Assembly (NCBI GenBank): GCA_024743405.1
Contig: JANSWP010000025.1
Span: 1 to 64,000, forward strand
Length of the DNA: 64,000 nt
Origin: Bacteroidota bacterium
Lineage (GTDB): Bacteria > Bacteroidota > Bacteroidia > Chitinophagales > Saprospiraceae
Reading direction: 5' to 3'
Part shown: piece by piece, positions 10,213 through 18,738 of the stretch
Layout: every line of letters begins with the position of its first letter
How positions within the stretch are numbered: position 1 is the stretch's first letter
The notes under the pieces: model-generated
Seen by the model: only the letters and a program-made list of their open reading frames with translations
Databases searched by the model: none
What the model was told of the DNA's origin: nothing
Made by a program: the position numbers and the translations under genes

Positions 10213-10402
10213 TTAGGGAGTAGGGGATAAATAAGGTACCCAAATTTTACATAGCTATTTTTTCTTTACTGGGTTTGCTTGATGCAATAGCATCAAAGGC
10301 AAAAAACGCAGACATACCCATAGGTATGTTGAGTATTTTTAACGAAAAATGAGGGAAAAAGAGCAAGTGAAATGAGTAGGTTATTTGTTTCCTACTCCCT
10401 AA
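10213..10402 (+). repeat. Hairpin repeat element, copy A2
   Basis: A-type copy with clear terminal inverted repeats: TTAGGGAGTAGGGGATAAATAAG at the left and the complement of TTATTTGTTTCCTACTCCCTAA at the right. The core has GGCAAAAAACGCAG, hairpin CATACC-CATA-GGTATG and GAGTATTTTTAACG. It carries an insertion of about 20 bp (GATGCAATAGCATC, itself a short palindrome) left of the core. The remaining spacer to 10629 holds no feature I can name apart from the leader of the LysM gene. Confidence 0.75.
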
Positions 10403-10629
10403 ATTTAAAATTACATAAAAATCATATGTGACTATTTGGCAAACAAAATCACCTCTTATCACCTATAAATTGATATAATCACGTAAAATATTTACCTTTC
10501 AGGTTCTAAACCCTCTTCCAAAAATCGGCTGAAATTTTGAATACTGAGTAGTCTCGCTTATTTGTTGCTTTCAATATTCAAGGTTTAATTTTCGCTAGCG
10601 TCTATTTATTTCATAAAAAATTAGTCATT

Positions 10630-12153
10630 ATGAATCGTTTACGGTTTGTTTTTCTCTTAGCAATAATCTCCTTCAATTTGACAATTTCAAGTGCCGAAAC
10701 TATATATATACAAGTGGATGAGGACTGTATAGAAAGGTATGAATACTTGATAAATGGCAATACGGAAGGGGATCTGTATGTATCCTATACGGCTAAATCA
10801 AATAATGGTAAAGTTGCCGTTTTAGAAGTAGAAAAAGAGAATGCAAAATGGACAAAATCAAAGCCAAACGGATTGAGGAATTGTGGTTCTTTTACTTTTA
10901 CTAAACGATTGGTTCAAAAGATTAATAATAACGAAACCAAGGTTTTCATCGTTCGAGCCACGGATACGCACTATAATTTGACAACGGTAAAAAAAGCATT
11001 ATTCTATGAGACTATGAATAAGTCTATTGAGGTGACTTCAAAAGATGCAGATTTTGTATTTAACAGCAAAAACTTGGTTTCGGGTATTGATATTGCACTG
11101 CCAAATTCTAATATGGATGTTTATTTGGAAGGCACTATTACCCAACAATGCACTAAAGGTTATATTATCCGAAAATCCAAAGGTTTTGACGCAAAGAGCT
11201 ATAAAGAAATGACGATCCTTCCTGAAATCGGGATTGTTGAAAAACGTTCTATTACTTCTGTTCGGGGTGGAGAACGAGTCAATATCTTAAAATTGGATAA
11301 AATCAACCATTTAGATTATAACCAATACTTGAGCGATAAGTGTACAGAATTACAAGCGGCGATTATAGATAAAAAGGAATCTGTTGCTAAAGATAATGGT
11401 GGATTTTATTCTGCAGACTTAAAAGATCCAAGAAAAAATATTAACACTTCACCTTCAAAAAACAAGGATGCTGTTCAAAAAATGGGACCTTGTGGAAAGT
11501 CAATAGTTGAAGGCATTCACATTGTAGAAAAGGGACAGACGCTATACAGTATTGCCCGCCAATATGGTGTGTCAGTTGGTCAGGTTCAAAGCTGGAATAG
11601 CTTGCAAAATTCAGTTATTAGTCCTTGTCAAGAATTGAAAGTAGCTACTTCAATCGCAGTAAACAGGGAAACGGACAATCAATCAAAAAGTACCACTAAT
11701 ACGACTCCTTCTCAAACTGAGGCTTCAACAGAAAAATATAAAGAATCTCAAGATCATCACCGCGTAAAATCAGGGGAGTCGCTTCGTTCTTTAGCAGTTG
11801 AATACGGTTACACCGAAGACCGTTTTAGATGGATGAATGGATTGGGTGCAACCGAAGATATTTATCCTGGTCAAATACTTAGAACCTCCGATTGCGTTTG
11901 CCCGGAAAGAACAACCGCTACTGAAAAAAGACCTCAACCGTATGATGATACTAGTCGAATTGTCAGTGGTTACGCTTCAAAAGGAGTATCAGAATCAGCA
12001 CCAGAAGGAACAAAGGTGTATGTGGTTCGTGAGAAGGATACGTTATTTAGTATCGCAAAAGCCTTTAATACGAGTGTAGATCATTTAATGTCATTGAATA
12101 ATTTGAGTAAAGGGGAGATTATTTTGCCTTCTCAAAGATTGTATGTTCAATAA
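10630..12153 (+). CDS. Exported protein with three LysM domains
   Basis: A signal peptide (residues 1-22, ending ISSA) is followed by about 270 residues of unassigned, probably beta-rich sequence. Three LysM repeats then occur near residues 296-338 (IVEKGQTLYSIARQYGVS), 377-420 (HRVKSGESLRSLAVEYGY) and 463-507 (YVVREKDTLFSIAKAFNTS). LysM domains bind N-acetylglucosamine polymers, so the protein probably sits on peptidoglycan in the periplasm. No peptidase, amidase or other catalytic domain is visible. The third LysM ends the protein. The N-terminal domain could be a second binding module; I do not recognise it. Confidence 0.85.
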   Translation: MNRLRFVFLLAIISFNLTISSAETIYIQVDEDCIERYEYLINGNTEGDLYVSYTAKSNNGKVAVLEVEKENAKWTKSKPNGLRNCGSFTFTKRLVQKINNNETKVFIVRATDTHYNLTTVKKALFYETMNKSIEVTSKDADFVFNSKNLVSGIDIALPNSNMDVYLEGTITQQCTKGYIIRKSKGFDAKSYKEMTILPEIGIVEKRSITSVRGGERVNILKLDKINHLDYNQYLSDKCTELQAAIIDKKESVAKDNGGFYSADLKDPRKNINTSPSKNKDAVQKMGPCGKSIVEGIHIVEKGQTLYSIARQYGVSVGQVQSWNSLQNSVISPCQELKVATSIAVNRETDNQSKSTTNTTPSQTEASTEKYKESQDHHRVKSGESLRSLAVEYGYTEDRFRWMNGLGATEDIYPGQILRTSDCVCPERTTATEKRPQPYDDTSRIVSGYASKGVSESAPEGTKVYVVREKDTLFSIAKAFNTSVDHLMSLNNLSKGEIILPSQRLYVQ

Positions 12154-12163
12154 CCAAAGAGGA

Positions 12164-12196
12164 GTAAGTGGTAGGTCGTAACAGCCTACCACTTAC
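12164..12196. terminator. Bidirectional hairpin between convergent genes
   Basis: GTAAGTGGTAGG and CCTACCACTTAC form a perfect 12-bp stem with a 9-nt loop. It lies between the stop codons of the LysM gene (12153) and the convergent lipoprotein gene (12206). There is no strong T run, so termination is inferred from position and stem strength. Confidence 0.6.
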
Positions 12197-12205
12197 TAGA
12201 TTTCC

Positions 12206-13021
12206 TTACCACCAGCGCCAAATCAGTATATCCCTTGTTATTCCATTCTGTAAAGTTACGGTTGCTTTTCTATCACAAACACCATCTCCATAGTCGATCG
12301 ATCGGAGATTTTCATTGACTGTGATTTCGGTAACGCCAGAAATGACCCAAGGGCATAATTTTTCTTTGACTAATGGCTCAATAATATCCACAGCATAAGG
12401 AGTCCCGTTTCTATTGATACCACTTGAATTTCCAGTAATTTGATATTCATTATCTAAAAGCGAGATAGTTGTTCCTCCTGCTGTTTGGGTTAAAGTATGA
12501 TCGCCATCCCATGTAGAAGATTTTCCATTGGGAAAAGTTAAGGTGACATTGGCTAGACGATTGAAGGTTACATTATTATTGTTATCTGTTCCTTGATTCG
12601 TCAATGTTTTTAAACCAGCAATTTGAACATCATCAATCGAAAAGTTTACAGGTTTTACCCTTCTTATAGCATTTTCATTGATTAAAGCGTCTGATTGCTC
12701 GATAACCAATTGACCTTTTCTAATCCGACCATTGGGTCCTTCACAACCCTCGATTCCATAATCAATGGTCACTGTTCGAGGGAAAGAACCATCATCTGGA
12801 ACTACGATTACAATTGGACAATTGTCTGCTCCGCGTGTTTCAATTAACTCATCTACCTGATCTTCTGTGTCTTGTATCAAATTGTAGGCAGTCGTCAAAT
12901 CTTCACTAGTAACTAAATCTTCTAAAGCATCTGGGCTAGGATTCTCTTTATTACAAGCGGTCAATAAGATTCCAAAGATTAGCATCATTCCGAAAGCGAA
13001 ATTGCAAGTTTTCATAGTCAT
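12206..13021 (-). CDS. Lipoprotein of unknown function
   Basis: An SPII signal peptide with lipobox LLTAC is followed by NKENPSPDAL, so the mature protein is a lipid-anchored envelope protein. The mature part has a short helical segment (AYNLIQDTEDQVDELIE), then a beta-rich domain with acidic and Thr/Asn-rich strands and paired cysteines (ADNCPIV, IEGCEGPNG, VCDRKATV). It ends in RDILIWRWW. The start could be the Met at 13021 or the one two codons later. Families of this type are common in Bacteroidota and mostly uncharacterised; I assign no function. Confidence 0.75.
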   Translation of the reverse strand: MTMKTCNFAFGMMLIFGILLTACNKENPSPDALEDLVTSEDLTTAYNLIQDTEDQVDELIETRGADNCPIVIVVPDDGSFPRTVTIDYGIEGCEGPNGRIRKGQLVIEQSDALINENAIRRVKPVNFSIDDVQIAGLKTLTNQGTDNNNNVTFNRLANVTLTFPNGKSSTWDGDHTLTQTAGGTTISLLDNEYQITGNSSGINRNGTPYAVDIIEPLVKEKLCPWVISGVTEITVNENLRSIDYGDGVCDRKATVTLQNGITRDILIWRWW

Positions 13022-13217
13022 TTAATTTTGAAAAATAGCCAGATGGTTTGTTAGAAATTCCTTTTAGGCAAAGGAATCCCTGTAGTTGGTGTCAAACCAA
13101 ATTAGCTGTTTTTAGAAATTGATTTAATTTAAAAAGTAAGGGTTTGGCGCTTGAGGTAATTAATGTTTAAGATTTAAGTTGGTAACCACTTTTCATTTTT
13201 TCGACTATTTTTTTTGA

Positions 13218-13385
13218 TTAGGGAGCCAGAAATAAATAAAGTATCCAAAATTTTGCAAAGCTATTTTTTCTTCAGTCGAGGCAAAAAACGCAGACATACC
13301 CAGTAGGTATGGCGAGTATTTTTAACGAAAAAGGAAGGAAAAAGAGCAAGTAAAATGGGTAGGTTATTTATTTCCTACTCCCTTA
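13218..13385 (+). repeat. Hairpin repeat element, copy A3
   Basis: A-type copy in the divergent spacer between the lipoprotein gene (start 13021) and pyrR. Left end TTAGGGAGCCAGAAATAAATAA, right end the complement of TTATTTATTTCCTACTCCCTTA. Core: GGCAAAAAACGCAG, hairpin CATACC-CAGTA-GGTATG and GCGAGTATTTTTAACG. The loop is one base longer than in A1, A2 and A4, which breaks the reading frame that some copies appear to have. Confidence 0.75.
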
Positions 13386-13455
13386 TGATAAGAGAGACCA
13401 ATAAACAGCGAATGGGTTTAATTTATTGTGGAAAAAAAATCATTGATCTTGATTT

Positions 13456-13483
13456 TTGATTCTTAATTGCATTATTACCTTTG
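13456..13483 (+). promoter_or_regulatory. Bacteroidota promoter of pyrR, possibly leaderless
   Basis: TTG at 13456-13458, a 17-bp spacer, and TACCTTTG at 13476-13483 match the Bacteroidota -33/-7 consensus (TTG, then TAnnTTTG). The ATG at 13490 follows the -7 box by only 6 bp, about where transcription should start. The pyrR message may therefore have no leader. Confidence 0.65.
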
Positions 13484-13489
13484 TGCCCA

Positions 13490-14038
13490 ATGAGTAAAGG
13501 ACGAGTCATATTAAATAAAGAACGATTTGCGCTGACAATAGACCGTCTATGCCACCAATTGATTGAAAATTATGATTTTTTTGATAATACCTGCTTTATA
13601 GGTATTCAGCCTAGAGGTTCTTTAGTTTCTGATCGAATCCATCAAAGATTACTTTCCATCCTTAATATATCCGAAATTGAATATGGTAAATTGGACATCA
13701 CTTTTTATCGAGATGATTTCCGAATTCGGAACAAACCACTCAAGGCAAGTGTGACGGATATGGAGTTTTTAGTAGATGGAAAGAATGTCATTTTATTTGA
13801 TGATGTGCTTTATACCGGCCGGACAGTGCAAGCCACATTGACGGCTTTACAACATTACGGAAGACCTCAGAAAGTGGAGTTATTGGCCTTGGTTGATCGT
13901 CGATTCAATCGGCATTTACCAATTCGGGCGGATTATATAGGGTATGCTATCGATGCCTTGGATGAGGCTTATGTAAAGGTTGAATGGAAAGAATTAGACG
14001 GAGAAGATAAGATTTTGCTATATCCAGAGAAGATCTAA
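13490..14038 (+). CDS. pyrR: PyrR, pyrimidine regulatory protein / uracil phosphoribosyltransferase
   Basis: The protein (182 residues) has the PRTase fold with the PRPP loop VILFDDVLYTGRTVQA, the IQPRG segment near residue 43 and LALVDRRFNRHLPIRADYIG, which are PyrR hallmarks. Known PyrR proteins bind pyr mRNA and attenuate transcription, and some have uracil phosphoribosyltransferase activity. I start at the ATG at 13490, not the in-frame TTG at 13481, because the TTG is part of the promoter -7 box. pyrB follows after 48 bp in the same direction, which supports the assignment. A PyrR-binding RNA target is not obvious in this short spacer. Confidence 0.9.
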   Translation: MSKGRVILNKERFALTIDRLCHQLIENYDFFDNTCFIGIQPRGSLVSDRIHQRLLSILNISEIEYGKLDITFYRDDFRIRNKPLKASVTDMEFLVDGKNVILFDDVLYTGRTVQATLTALQHYGRPQKVELLALVDRRFNRHLPIRADYIGYAIDALDEAYVKVEWKELDGEDKILLYPEKI

Positions 14039-14086
14039 TTATGATCACTCTCGGATTATGCTAAATCTAAAATCGTAAATCTAAAA

Positions 14087-15010
14087 ATGTCAGAACTTAG
14101 TACGAATCATGTCATTGGGATTAAGGATTTAACGGCCGAAGATATTCACTTGATTTTCGAAACGGCTGAGAATTTTAAGGAGGTAATCAATCGACCTATT
14201 AAAAAAGTACCTTCTCTTCGTGATATTACGGTTGCCAATCTATTTTTTGAAAATTCTACCAGAACCCGGATTTCTTTTGAGTTGGCTGAAAAGCGTTTAT
14301 CGGCAGATGTAGTTAACTTCAGCGCCTCTTCATCTTCTGTGAAAAAAGGGGAAACCTTACTTGATACAGTCAATAATATTTTATCCATGAAAGTGGATAT
14401 GGTGGTTATGAGACACCCGGCACCAGGAGCACCAAAATATCTTTCCCAATTGATAGATGCGAATGTCATAAATGCAGGAGATGGTACTCACGAACACCCA
14501 ACTCAAGCTTTGTTGGATGCGTTCTCAATGAGAGAGCAATTAGGAGATTTGACAGGAAAAAAAATTGCCATTTTCGGAGATATTTTGCATTCAAGAGTAG
14601 CACTTAGCAATATCTTTTGCTTGCAAAAATTAGGGGCGTATGTAAAAGTTTGTGGGCCTCCGACTTTGATTCCAAAATACATTCATCGATTGGGTGTGGG
14701 AGTAGAATATGACGTCCGAAAAACCCTTGAATGGTGTGATGTAGCAAATATTTTACGGATACAATTAGAAAGACAAGACATAAAATATTTCCCTTCCTTA
14801 AGAGAGTATTCCCAATATTTTGGTATTAACAAAAAATTACTTGATAGCCTTGATAAGGAGATTGTCATTATGCATCCTGGACCGATTAATCGTGGTGTAG
14901 AGATAACAAGTGATGTTGCAGATTCAGAGCATTCGATCATTTTACAACAAGTTGAAAACGGGGTGGCAGTTCGAATGGCTATTTTATTTTTATTGGCTGC
15001 AAAACGGTAA
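14087..15010 (+). CDS. pyrB: Aspartate carbamoyltransferase catalytic subunit
   Basis: Catalyses carbamoyl phosphate plus aspartate to carbamoyl aspartate, the committed step of pyrimidine synthesis. The 307-residue length fits. Signature blocks are seen in order: FFENSTRTRISFE (carbamoyl-phosphate STRT motif), the SSSVKKGETLLDT loop, VMRHPAPGAP, GDGTHEHPTQALLD, IFGDILHSRVALSN, and IMHPGPINRGVEI near the C terminus. No pyrI regulatory subunit follows; the next gene is unrelated. It is probably co-transcribed with pyrR. Confidence 0.97.
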   Translation: MSELSTNHVIGIKDLTAEDIHLIFETAENFKEVINRPIKKVPSLRDITVANLFFENSTRTRISFELAEKRLSADVVNFSASSSSVKKGETLLDTVNNILSMKVDMVVMRHPAPGAPKYLSQLIDANVINAGDGTHEHPTQALLDAFSMREQLGDLTGKKIAIFGDILHSRVALSNIFCLQKLGAYVKVCGPPTLIPKYIHRLGVGVEYDVRKTLEWCDVANILRIQLERQDIKYFPSLREYSQYFGINKKLLDSLDKEIVIMHPGPINRGVEITSDVADSEHSIILQQVENGVAVRMAILFLLAAKR

Positions 15011-15175
15011 TAACATTTCGTAACAAAGGTGATAACTTATTATATATTTTGATATTAATCAGTTACGTCATTTAATGTTTTAATGCCCAAAAGGCAACCA
15101 AAGCGTTAAAAACTGAATCATTCACTTTGTAAGCAAAACAAAATGTCTATATTGGAAAATTAAAATGCAAATGGT

Positions 15176-18100
15176 ATGAAACATAATATAATTCCTATTC
15201 TTACCCTCTTTTTGTCGTTGTTTGGAGTAACCTCTAGTGCTCAAAATTGTGGATCGGTTATCGCCGAAAATAAAACGATCAGTGGGACTCATATTTTGAG
15301 AACTAATCCTGAAACTGTAGTAGTACGTGGAAATTATACTTACAGTATTGAGTTAATGAATGACGACAAAGGAATTTTGGGGAAAGTTTTTTCAAAAGCG
15401 GGCGTGACGTTTAATCTAGATGATGAAATCATTTTCATGGATTATTCAGGTAATCGTAAAAGCTACCGTTTTATTGAAATGGGAGAGATGATTCGTAAAG
15501 CCGGAACACCGGTTCATCAAAATGTATTGCAACTGGATTTGGCAGCTATCCAATGGTTTTCTAAAACGACCATTAGTACGATGTACATCAAAAACAACAT
15601 TAGCAATGAAATGCGGAAATTTACGGTAAATTCAAACCGTCAAGCTGCATTTCGTAATATGTCTAGTTGCTTTCTCTCTAGCTTAAATACCAACCTCGTA
15701 AACAATAAACCTTTGGCAGGAAATGATTTATCTTCAAGAAAAGATAAGTCTACAAAAGATGCGGAGCAAAAAAAATCGGAATCTAATGATCCTGTATGGA
15801 AGACAAAACCTGAAGATCGTATTAAATCTGCGGAAGACTTAGATGATGGAGAATTGATTCGATTAAGAGCTGAATTGAAACAGGCAAAAGACCAATTGAG
15901 AACTGAAATTCAAGCAGAAAGGGAAAAGGCAGATAAGGCGAAGCAAGCTTTAGCTGAAGAAGTTTCTAAATCTCGTCAACAAGCTGAAGAACAAAAAAAT
16001 GTTTATGCACAAGAGGTCTTAGAAGCTAGAAAACGGTCTCAAGCAGAAATTGAAAATTCACAAAAAGAGGCAGGACAATCTATCTTAGATGCAAAAGAAA
16101 AAGCACAAACGGAGATTGAAAAAATCAATGTTGGCGTGATGGAATCCAAGCAAGCTGCGGCGAAAGAGATTAACAATGCAAAATTGGAATCTGCTGAAAA
16201 GGTGGCAGCAGCAAGAACACAAGCCGCTAAAGAAATACAGGAGTTAAAGAAAAATATGGAGATGACGAAGTTGGAATATGCGGATGAGATCTCCAATGCT
16301 CGTGAAAGCTCATCTGGAGAAATCGAAAAAATTCGTAATGAAACCGCAAAAATGATTGCTGATGCTAGAGAAAAGGCAAAATCAGAGCAAAATAAAACAC
16401 AGGAGGAAGTAGTCGGCGCAAAAAGTACAGCTTCCGAACAGATTTTGAAAGTTAGAGAAGAAACCGCTGGTGAAATCTCAAAAATTCGAGAAAATGCGGT
16501 TGCCGAAAAAGAAAAATTTGCATTCGAATTAGCAGAAACACGTCGAAAAATAGCAGAAGAGAGGAATTTTCTTTTAGAGAAAAACTCTTCTGAAATGGCA
16601 GAGATAAAAGAAAATATTGCAAGAGAAAAAGAGGCAGCAGCCTTAGAAGTTGCAGCTGCCAAAAAACGAGCAGCCGAGCAAATTAGTGGCTTTAATAAGC
16701 AAGTTGCGGAGGAAAAGCAAAGATCGGATTCTCAAATCGCTCAAACTCGTCAAGAAACTGCGTCTGAAGTAGCGGCTGCAAAAGAAGCTGCTGCGAAAGA
16801 GAAAGCACAATCAGCCAAAGAAATTCAAGAAGCCAAACAAAAAGCAGCGGAGGAAATTGCTAAAATTAGTCATGAGGAGGCAACGACTATTGCTCAAGCA
16901 AGAGAAAATGCTGCAATCGAAAAGCAAAGAATTGCAGATGAAGTAGCCGCCGCCAAAAAGCGAGCAACAGATGAAATTACGAAAATTCAAGAGGAAGTAA
17001 AACAAACCATTGCGGAGGCTAAAGCTAATGAGGTAAATATCAAAAAACAATCTGCGCAAGAGGTGGTAGCTGCAAAAGAAAAGGCTCAACAAGAAATTCA
17101 AAAAGCTCAAATTGATGCAACTACAGAAGTAGAAAATGCAGTTAAGAAAGCTTCACAAGCAAAAGAGCAATATGCTTCTGAGGTTTCCTCTGCCCAAACT
17201 ACCGCTAAACAACGTATCAATGACATTCAAGCAGAAGCTGCTAAAGCTATTGAGGATGCTCGAAAACGGGAAGAAGAAATCAAAAATATGACGGCAGAAG
17301 AGGTTGTTCAAGCGAGAGATAAAGCTAATAAAGAAGCTTTAGCCGCACAAGAGCAAGCTGCGAAGGACATAGCCGAGGCGCGTGAAAAAACAGCTTTGGC
17401 AAAACAAGAATCTGCAAATAGAATCGCTGAAACGAAAAGAAATGCTGCAGAAAATATCTCTCAAATAAAGCAAGAGGAAGCTGAATCTGTACGAAAGTCT
17501 AAGGAAGCAGCAGCAAATGAGAGACAAAAAATAGCAAGTGAATTAGGAGCTGCTAGAGAACAAGCAGCACAAGAAATCACTAAAGTCAAACAACAAGTTG
17601 CCGAGGAAATTCGGACTTCACGAGAGGCTTCTGCCCGTCAAAAAGAAGCTTCTTCTCTTGCGATATTGCAAGCAAAAGAAGCCGCTGCAGAAGAAGTTGC
17701 TTCTACTAAAGAAACAGCAGCTAAAGAGGTAGCTGCTACTCGAAAACAGGCGGCAGAGGCTATTGCGGAAGGAAAACGGCAATTAGAAGAACAAAAAGCT
17801 TTGTATGCTTCCGAAGCTGCTGAAGCTCAAGCTAATTCACAAAAACAAATTACGTTGGCTCAGCAACATGCTAATGTTAAAATTCAAGAATACTCTAAAG
17901 AAGTTGCCGAAGCTGAATCGACTTCTCGTCAAGAAATAAAAACTGCCCAAGAGAAGTCAAAATCTGAAATTGCTGATATTCAAAAAGCAAATTCGGAGAA
18001 AAAACGTCAGTATTTGACAGAGGCAGAAGATGCAAGACAACAATCTTTGGAAGAGATTAATAAAGCCAAAAAAGATGCTTCAGATGCCATTTATGAAGCT

Positions 18101-18364
18101 CGTCAACAATCGACAGAACAGATTACTAAAGTGAAAGAAAATACTGCTACTCAAATAGCTGCAGAGCGCAAAAAATTATCTGATGAGCAAATTAAAGTTA
18201 CCGATATGATCCAAAAGACAAAAGAGGCAGAACAGTCAATGTCTGCTCAAAAGAAAAAATTGGAGGATATTCAAACTCAAGTCAAAGCAGCTCAAGTTGA
18301 ATTGAAAAAGATAGAAGAAGAATTGTCGAAAAAGAAACAGACAGGTGGGGATAATGGTAAATAA
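15176..18364 (+). CDS. Exported protein with a very long coiled coil
   Basis: A signal peptide (residues 1-22, FGVTSSAQ) leads into a globular domain of about 180 residues, beta-rich, with cysteines near both ends (QNCGSV, MSSCFLSS). From about residue 215 to 1055 the sequence is almost continuous coiled coil made of Ala, Lys, Glu, Gln and Arg. Loosely repeated blocks such as AAKEI, EEIAKI and AAEEVA recur, and there is no membrane segment or sorting domain. A parallel rod of about 840 residues would be roughly 120 nm long, far more than a periplasm, so it may be folded back, lie along the envelope or be released. The tail ends in basic KKKQTGGDNGK. I do not recognise a family. Confidence 0.8.
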   Translation: MKHNIIPILTLFLSLFGVTSSAQNCGSVIAENKTISGTHILRTNPETVVVRGNYTYSIELMNDDKGILGKVFSKAGVTFNLDDEIIFMDYSGNRKSYRFIEMGEMIRKAGTPVHQNVLQLDLAAIQWFSKTTISTMYIKNNISNEMRKFTVNSNRQAAFRNMSSCFLSSLNTNLVNNKPLAGNDLSSRKDKSTKDAEQKKSESNDPVWKTKPEDRIKSAEDLDDGELIRLRAELKQAKDQLRTEIQAEREKADKAKQALAEEVSKSRQQAEEQKNVYAQEVLEARKRSQAEIENSQKEAGQSILDAKEKAQTEIEKINVGVMESKQAAAKEINNAKLESAEKVAAARTQAAKEIQELKKNMEMTKLEYADEISNARESSSGEIEKIRNETAKMIADAREKAKSEQNKTQEEVVGAKSTASEQILKVREETAGEISKIRENAVAEKEKFAFELAETRRKIAEERNFLLEKNSSEMAEIKENIAREKEAAALEVAAAKKRAAEQISGFNKQVAEEKQRSDSQIAQTRQETASEVAAAKEAAAKEKAQSAKEIQEAKQKAAEEIAKISHEEATTIAQARENAAIEKQRIADEVAAAKKRATDEITKIQEEVKQTIAEAKANEVNIKKQSAQEVVAAKEKAQQEIQKAQIDATTEVENAVKKASQAKEQYASEVSSAQTTAKQRINDIQAEAAKAIEDARKREEEIKNMTAEEVVQARDKANKEALAAQEQAAKDIAEAREKTALAKQESANRIAETKRNAAENISQIKQEEAESVRKSKEAAANERQKIASELGAAREQAAQEITKVKQQVAEEIRTSREASARQKEASSLAILQAKEAAAEEVASTKETAAKEVAATRKQAAEAIAEGKRQLEEQKALYASEAAEAQANSQKQITLAQQHANVKIQEYSKEVAEAESTSRQEIKTAQEKSKSEIADIQKANSEKKRQYLTEAEDARQQSLEEINKAKKDASDAIYEARQQSTEQITKVKENTATQIAAERKKLSDEQIKVTDMIQKTKEAEQSMSAQKKKLEDIQTQVKAAQVELKKIEEELSKKKQTGGDNGK

Positions 18365-18372
18365 AAATGCTT

Positions 18373-18538
18373 AGTAACGGCTAAAAAATAAGTCCGCCAA
18401 TTTGAAATAGTAGATTTTGGATTTTAGCAAGGCAAAAAGCACAGGCATATCCTTAGATATGGCGAGAATTTTTAACGAAATATGGTAAAAAAATAGTCCG
18501 TCATAATATGTGTGAGTTATTTCTGTCCAAGCACTTAC
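18373..18538 (+). repeat. Hairpin repeat element, copy C1
   Basis: The left end is C-type (AGTAACGGCTAAAAAATAAGTCCG). The right end reads GAGTTATTTCTGTCCAAGCACTTACT, which is B-type, so the copy is a hybrid. The core has GGCAAAAAGCACAG, hairpin CATATC-CTTA-GATATG and GCGAGAATTTTTAACG. The stem differs from CATACC/GGTATG in the A copies by a paired change. It starts 9 bp after the stop codon of the coiled-coil gene. Confidence 0.65.
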
Positions 18539-18569
18539 TTATCTGTAAAAAATATTATTATTCTATTTT

Positions 18570-18600
18570 CAGTGCATTGAGAAGTCTTCTCAATGCACTG
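18570..18600 (+). terminator. Rho-independent terminator
   Basis: CAGTGCATTGAGAAG and CTTCTCAATGCACTG form a perfect 15-bp inverted repeat with a one-base centre, followed by ATTTTTT. It should terminate plus-strand transcription from the coiled-coil gene, downstream of element C1. Confidence 0.8.
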
Positions 18601-18625
18601 ATTTTTTGGGGTAGTTTGATTAATA

Positions 18626-18726
18626 AGTATGTGCTTGGCCAAGATTAAGTGCTATATTGCGCGCCATCACCTTTGGCGCGATGTTGCAGTAAATTAAGTG
18701 AAGTCATTTATGTCCAAGCACTTACT
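18626..18726. repeat. B-type mini element
   Basis: About 100 bp with terminal inverted repeats: AAGTATGTGCTTGGCCAAG at the left and the complement of TATGTCCAAGCACTTACT at the right. The centre contains TATTGCGCGCC and TTTGGCGCGATGTTGCAGT, a self-complementary pair. A second copy is at 40565-40665 and a fragment near 9973-10012. It lacks the shoulder boxes of the larger elements but shares end sequences with C1. Confidence 0.6.
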
Positions 18727-18738
18727 AATCTGAATTAA

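Noticed and set aside
16039-16662. 207-codon minus-strand frame inside the coiled-coil gene
   Set aside because: Antisense of Ala/Lys/Glu repeats, giving a Ser/Phe-rich open frame. No leader and no domain.
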